This document shows, piece after piece, positions 14,040 through 17,625 of a stretch of 17,625 nucleotides of DNA. The position numbers were made by a program, and so were the translations under genes. The DNA is taken from contig CAYTFZ010000054.1 of the NCBI GenBank assembly GCA_964437215.1, forward strand, positions 1 through 17,625, written 5' to 3'. Source of the stretch: JAAYAN01 sp964437215. Its GTDB lineage: Bacteria; Bacteroidota; Ignavibacteria; Ignavibacteriales; Melioribacteraceae. Under the pieces are notes generated by a model. It worked only from the letters and a program-made list of their open reading frames with translations, was not told the DNA's origin and did not search any database. How positions within the stretch are numbered: position 1 is the first letter of the stretch; every line of letters begins with the position of its first letter.

Positions 14040-15020
14040 ATGCCGCAAAATAATTTGATGAACGAAATTAAAGCAAAAGCAACAGAAAAAAAACGTACAA
14101 TTGTTCTCCCGGAATCGCACGATGAAAGAGTATTAAAAGCTGCCGGAATTTTACTGAATGAAAAAATATGCTCGGTTATTACAATAGGGAACGAACAGAA
14201 AATATTAGAAGATGCCCAAAGAATGAATTTGAATTTATCGGGAATTAAAATTTACGACCAGAGTAATTCCGAAAAAGCAGAAGAATTCAGCAGAATATTT
14301 TATGAAATGCGGAAAACAAAAGGTGTTACTCCCGAAAGCGCCCGCGAAATTATAAAACGCGATCTTTTTTTCGGGGCAATGCTGGTAAAGGAAGGATTAG
14401 CAGACGGTTCTGTTGCCGGGTCAACCGCTTCCACCGGGGATGTTTTAAGAGCAGCTCTTCAGTGCGTAGGAATGCCGGAAGGAATATCAGTCGTTTCCAG
14501 CTTTTTTATGATGATTTTCCCTGAAAAAGTTTACAGCTTTGCCGATTGCGCAGTTGTACCTGATCCTACTTCAATTCAGCTTGCCGATATTGCAATTTCG
14601 ACAGCCGAAAATCATCGTAAACTTACCGGAGAAGAACCATTTGTTGCAATGCTGTCTTTTTCAACAAAAGGCAGCGCTAAACATCCTTTGGTAGATAAAG
14701 TTACTGAAGCAATGGCAATTTTAAAAAGTAAACGCCCGGATATAAATGCTGACGGCGAACTTCAACTTGATTCAGCAATTATTGAATCGATAGGACAAAG
14801 AAAGGCGCCGGGAAGTAAAGTTGCAGGGAAAGCAAATGTTCTTGTTTTCCCAGACTTGAATGCAGGAAACATTGGCTATAAAATTGCCCAGCGCCTTGGC
14901 GGTGCAGAAGCAGTTGGTCCTGTAGTGCAAGGATTAAAAAAGCCCTTATTCGATTTAAGCCGCGGATGCAGTGTTGATGATATTGTAAATACTTCTGCAA
15001 TTGTTGCTCTGATGTCGTGA
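14040..15020 (+). CDS. pta: Phosphate acetyltransferase
   Basis: A 326-residue single-domain enzyme that interconverts acetyl-CoA and acetyl phosphate, the CoA-side half of acetate fermentation or activation. Motifs of the PTA/PTB family: RTIVLPESHDERVLKAA (19-35), DGSVAGSTASTGDVLRAAL (122-140), VPDPTSIQLADIAI (173-186), MLSFSTKGSAKHPLVDKV (204-221), KAPGSKVAGKANVLVFPDL (255-273) and GPVVQGLKKPLFDLSRG (293-309), including the Ser-Arg pair near the C-terminus that contacts CoA and phosphate. GAGG at 14031-14034 supports the start. It lacks the N-terminal extensions of long E. coli-type Pta. The usual partner ackA is not next to it; a peroxidase gene follows instead. Confidence 0.95.
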   Translation: MPQNNLMNEIKAKATEKKRTIVLPESHDERVLKAAGILLNEKICSVITIGNEQKILEDAQRMNLNLSGIKIYDQSNSEKAEEFSRIFYEMRKTKGVTPESAREIIKRDLFFGAMLVKEGLADGSVAGSTASTGDVLRAALQCVGMPEGISVVSSFFMMIFPEKVYSFADCAVVPDPTSIQLADIAISTAENHRKLTGEEPFVAMLSFSTKGSAKHPLVDKVTEAMAILKSKRPDINADGELQLDSAIIESIGQRKAPGSKVAGKANVLVFPDLNAGNIGYKIAQRLGGAEAVGPVVQGLKKPLFDLSRGCSVDDIVNTSAIVALMS

Positions 15021-15070
15021 TGTGAATTATATTTAAGCCTTTTTTGTTATTTATCGAAAAAAAGGAATAT

Positions 15071-15622
15071 ATGAAATTATTATTACTATTATCGTCTATA
15101 ATACTTTTTTTCGGCGGGATAATTAATTCGCCGTTTAAAAATAGTATATCGGATATTAAGGTAAAAAACATTAAAGGCGAGGAAGTAAAATTAAGTAAAT
15201 ACGCCGGAAAAGTCTTTCTCATTGTAAATGTTGCAAGCAATTGCGGCTATACAAAACAGTATGCCGGTTTGCAAAAGATTTACACCAAATATAAAAGTCA
15301 GGGATTCGAAATTTTAGCTTTCCCTTGCAACGATTTTGGCGGACAGGAACCCGGATCGAACGAAGAAATTCAACAGTTTTGTTCCGCTAATTTCAGCGTT
15401 ACGTTTGAAATATTTGATAAAATTAAAATTCTCGGGAATGATAAATCACCGCTTTATAATAGATTAATTAATAATGAAAATACTTATAATGGCGATGTGA
15501 AATGGAATTTTGAAAAGTTTTTAATTTCTAAAACAGGCAGAATTATAGCCAGATTTCCATCAAAAACTGAACCCGAAAGTGAAGAAATAATTTCTTTAAT
15601 TGAAAAAGAACTCTTGGATTAA
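15071..15622 (+). CDS. Exported glutathione-peroxidase-like thiol peroxidase
   Basis: A 183-residue member of the glutathione peroxidase family, which reduces hydrogen peroxide and lipid hydroperoxides. The catalytic set is complete: Cys58 in NVASNCGYT (Cys, not selenocysteine), Gln92 in FGGQEP, and Trp145 with Asn146 in KWNFEKF. Cys104 in QQFCSANF is at the position of the resolving Cys in thioredoxin-dependent members such as yeast Gpx3, which suggests thioredoxin-like proteins rather than glutathione as reductant. Residues 1-20 (MKLLLLLSSIILFFGG) are a signal peptide or membrane anchor, so the enzyme probably acts in the periplasm or on a membrane surface. The start is ATG 15071 because AAAGGA (15061-15066) lies just before it; a TTG in frame at 15044 has no such support. 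It follows pta by 50 bases. Confidence 0.92.
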   Translation: MKLLLLLSSIILFFGGIINSPFKNSISDIKVKNIKGEEVKLSKYAGKVFLIVNVASNCGYTKQYAGLQKIYTKYKSQGFEILAFPCNDFGGQEPGSNEEIQQFCSANFSVTFEIFDKIKILGNDKSPLYNRLINNENTYNGDVKWNFEKFLISKTGRIIARFPSKTEPESEEIISLIEKELLD

Positions 15623-15668
15623 ATTTCCAAAAAGAAAAAATTTATCTTTAATCCGTCAGTCAATTTAA

Positions 15669-15681
15669 GTATTTTAAATAC
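15669..15681. repeat. Short palindrome upstream of the beta-helix gene
   Basis: GTATTT-T-AAATAC is a perfect palindrome around one base in the 97-base gap between the peroxidase and beta-helix genes. It could be a small operator. No convincing promoter box was found in this gap, so the beta-helix gene may be read through from upstream. Confidence 0.2.
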
Positions 15682-15719
15682 ATTAAAGAGCAAAGTAAGC
15701 AATAATTAAAGGGAATTGT

Positions 15720-17549
15720 ATGAATTTTTTGAGAATCAGATTTATAAGTTCAATATTTGTAATATGTTTACAATTTATTATTGCCGCTCCTTCAGGCGGA
15801 CCTTACGGACCGGTTAAAAAAAATTATGAAATTCCTGAGACTGATGGAAAAATATATTATGTCTCACCGGACGGAGTTGCCTCAAATACCGGAGAATCAG
15901 TAGAAAATCCCACAACAATAGAAAATGCAATAAGCAAAGTAAAAACAGGCGATGTAATAATTCTTCGCGGAGGAATATACCGCACCGGAAATCTGTTGCT
16001 GAATCAGGGCGTTACAATACAGCCTTATAAAGAGGAGCAGCCGGTTTTTAAAGGTACTTATGTTGCAAAAGATTGGCAGGATTTGGGAAACGGAATATGG
16101 AAAACAAGCTGGAAACATTTATTCCCGATGAAACCGCAGGATTGGTGGAGACGTGACAGGGAAGGAAAGAAAACCCCGCAGCACAGATTTAATAATGATA
16201 TGGTTTTTGCCGATGGAAAATTTTTACAATCTGCCGGATGGGAAGGGGAACTTGATGAAAATTCCTATTATATCGATTATGAAACCGGAACAGTTTATAT
16301 AGGAACAAATCCGGAAAACAAATTAATTGAAATTACTTCTTTTGATGTTGCAATACACAGGGTTACAAAAGAAGTACACGGGAAACAAAGCGATAAAAAA
16401 GGTTACGTGCTTAAAGGAATAAAATTTATGCAGTATGCCTATCGGGCATTGGAAGTAGACTGCATGGAACCCGAAGGAGTATCTCCCGAAGACCGGCATG
16501 GCAAAGATGTAGTTGGAACTGTTATAGATAATTGCGAAATATCATTTTGTTCGCGGGTTGCTGCGTATTTAAGAGGCGACAATCTGATATTAAAAAACTG
16601 TAAAATTTCGGATACCAGCACTGAAGGTATATATGTTATTGCTTCAAATGATGTTCTTTTGGAGAAAAACATTTTTCTGCGTAACAATATCGAAAATATT
16701 ACAGGTTATTATCCGGCAGCAGTTAAAATATTTAATCAGTGTTACAGAGTTGTGTGCAACGATAATTATGTAACCGAACAGCCAAATTCTAACGGAATTT
16801 GGTATGATGTAGGGAATGTGGACGGAGTATTTACGAATAACTGGATTGAAAATATTGGAAATAAAAGTTCGGAATTTTTCCCTGGTCAGGTATGGCCGAG
16901 CGATAACGGTTTCTTTTTTGAAATCTCCAAGGGTGTTATTTGTGCGGGCAATGTTTTTGTAAATTGTGACCATGGAATGTTGATATTAAATTCTAATAGC
17001 GCCCGGATTTATAATAACACTTTTGTAAACAGCACAGCCTGCATAGGAAGAGATGCGCGCAGCGCTCAGGGAGATCATTTCGGGTGGCACCCGGCAACCG
17101 GGCCCGATGTGGATGAACGGATGGGACATGTTTTCGTAAATAACCTGCTTGCAGGTGACGAAAATTATTCGCGTCCGCTGTTGTTTGTCTGGCAATCAAG
17201 AAAAATCTGCGATAGAATTAAGGATTCGCAGTTGAAGGAATTTAATAATAATGTTTATGTAAACGAAAACAAAAATGAATCACTAATTTTATGGGGTCCC
17301 GCTGAAAATTCCAATTGCAGGATTGAATTGAACAATTTAGACCAAATAACAAAAATGTACCCGGCTTTTGAAACAGAAAGCAAACATTTTTTTGAAGGAA
17401 TAAATAATATTTTCGTTAACAGTTATCAGTATAATTACAATTTGCAGAATCCAAACAATTATAGCCTTTATGCAAAAAAAATTCCGGAAAATATTGGAAA
17501 GCTGTTGAAAACCGGAGCCGGAGATAAATATATAGGAGCATATAAATAA
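15720..17549 (+). CDS. Secreted right-handed parallel beta-helix protein, possible polysaccharide-active enzyme
   Basis: A 609-residue protein with an N-terminal signal peptide (residues 1-23, SSIFVICLQFIIAAPSG). The start of the helix domain is typical: KIYYVSPDGVASNTGESVENP (44-64), then IENAISKVKTGDVIILRGGIYRTG (67-90). After an inserted section rich in Trp (about 115-200, GNGIWKTSWKH, DWWRRDRE), repeated coils of the form VIDNCEIS, LILKNCKISDTST, VLLEKNIF, GVFTNNWIEN, VICAGNVFVNC and ARIYNNTFVNS run from about 265 to 440. Such folds are found in polysaccharide lyases, epimerases and NosD-like proteins; the catalytic residues cannot be assigned, so the activity is open. It has no T9SS sorting domain, so it is probably periplasmic or exported by another route. 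AAAGGG at 15708-15713 supports the start. The C-terminus ends DKYIGAYK, a common ending for this group. Confidence 0.82.
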   Translation: MNFLRIRFISSIFVICLQFIIAAPSGGPYGPVKKNYEIPETDGKIYYVSPDGVASNTGESVENPTTIENAISKVKTGDVIILRGGIYRTGNLLLNQGVTIQPYKEEQPVFKGTYVAKDWQDLGNGIWKTSWKHLFPMKPQDWWRRDREGKKTPQHRFNNDMVFADGKFLQSAGWEGELDENSYYIDYETGTVYIGTNPENKLIEITSFDVAIHRVTKEVHGKQSDKKGYVLKGIKFMQYAYRALEVDCMEPEGVSPEDRHGKDVVGTVIDNCEISFCSRVAAYLRGDNLILKNCKISDTSTEGIYVIASNDVLLEKNIFLRNNIENITGYYPAAVKIFNQCYRVVCNDNYVTEQPNSNGIWYDVGNVDGVFTNNWIENIGNKSSEFFPGQVWPSDNGFFFEISKGVICAGNVFVNCDHGMLILNSNSARIYNNTFVNSTACIGRDARSAQGDHFGWHPATGPDVDERMGHVFVNNLLAGDENYSRPLLFVWQSRKICDRIKDSQLKEFNNNVYVNENKNESLILWGPAENSNCRIELNNLDQITKMYPAFETESKHFFEGINNIFVNSYQYNYNLQNPNNYSLYAKKIPENIGKLLKTGAGDKYIGAYK

Positions 17550-17550
17550 T

Positions 17551-17594
17551 AACAAACCTAAACTGTAAAATTTAATATTAAAACAGTATTTGTT
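17551..17594 (+). terminator. Imperfect hairpin after the beta-helix gene
   Basis: AACAAA (17551-17556) can pair with TTTGTT (17589-17594), and ACTGT (17562-17566) with ACAGT (17583-17587), with an unpaired CCTAA and a palindromic loop TTTAATATTAAA. No T run follows, so termination is only a possibility. The remaining bases to 17625 show nothing else. Confidence 0.25.
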
Positions 17595-17625
17595 GTAATC
17601 TAAGAATTTATCATTTTGGAAAAAA

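Noticed and set aside
15044..15070. TTG start adding nine residues to the peroxidase
   Set aside because: No ribosome site precedes it, whereas AAAGGA sits just before the ATG at 15071, which also begins a normal signal peptide.
14779..15240. 153-codon reverse-strand reading frame across the end of pta and the start of the peroxidase gene
   Set aside because: It overlaps two well-supported genes, has no recognisable motif and reads as low-complexity antisense.
16644..16973. 109-codon reverse-strand reading frame inside the beta-helix gene
   Set aside because: It is a shadow of the repeated helix coils, with no ribosome site.

Overview
This is an AT-rich window (roughly one third G+C by eye) of ordinary bacterial chromosome. 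Two proteins end in type IX secretion (T9SS) sorting domains, and one of these carries the segment FQNYPNPFNPTTTIKF, the form typical of Ignavibacteria and relatives in the Bacteroidota/Chlorobiota group. A SusC/RagA-like TonB receptor, a short Bacteroidota-style Crp regulator and TTTG-N20-TAnnTTTG-like promoters agree with this. I infer a member of the Ignavibacteriota, which I could not confirm by search. I see no rRNA, tRNA, CRISPR array, transposase, integrase or phage gene.

Layout. 1-134 is the tail of a T9SS-exported protein. 135-543 is a gene-poor gap ending in a hairpin with a T run. 544-1119 is a Crp/Fnr-type regulator. 1158-2519 is a secreted T9SS protein with a conserved but uncharacterised core. 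2800-8647 is a forward run: TonB-dependent receptor, xseA (starting on the base after the receptor stop), xseB and dxs. 8754-9324 is rplU-rpmA with its own promoter, closed by a terminator that can work in both directions. On the reverse strand, in transcription order, lie an AI-2E family membrane protein (13913-12855), an outer-membrane beta-barrel protein (12842-10944), a small anti-sigma-type ATPase (10857-10453) and malate dehydrogenase (10344-9379). Forward again come pta (14040-15020), an exported Cys-type glutathione-peroxidase-like protein (15071-15622) and a secreted parallel beta-helix protein (15720-17549).

Together: core metabolism (malate dehydrogenase, phosphate acetyltransferase, DXP synthase), DNA repair (exonuclease VII, both subunits) and two ribosomal proteins are interleaved with cell-surface functions (receptor, beta-barrel, T9SS cargo, beta-helix protein). 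Nothing forms a clearly new multi-gene system. The points most worth a second look are: the beta-barrel gene, whose signal-peptide frame has no ATG, GTG or TTG start; a GC-rich hairpin sequence inside a T9SS sorting-domain coding region; two neighbouring genes whose stop codons lie inside tight hairpins; and a 10-bp inverted repeat bracketing the start region of the TonB receptor.
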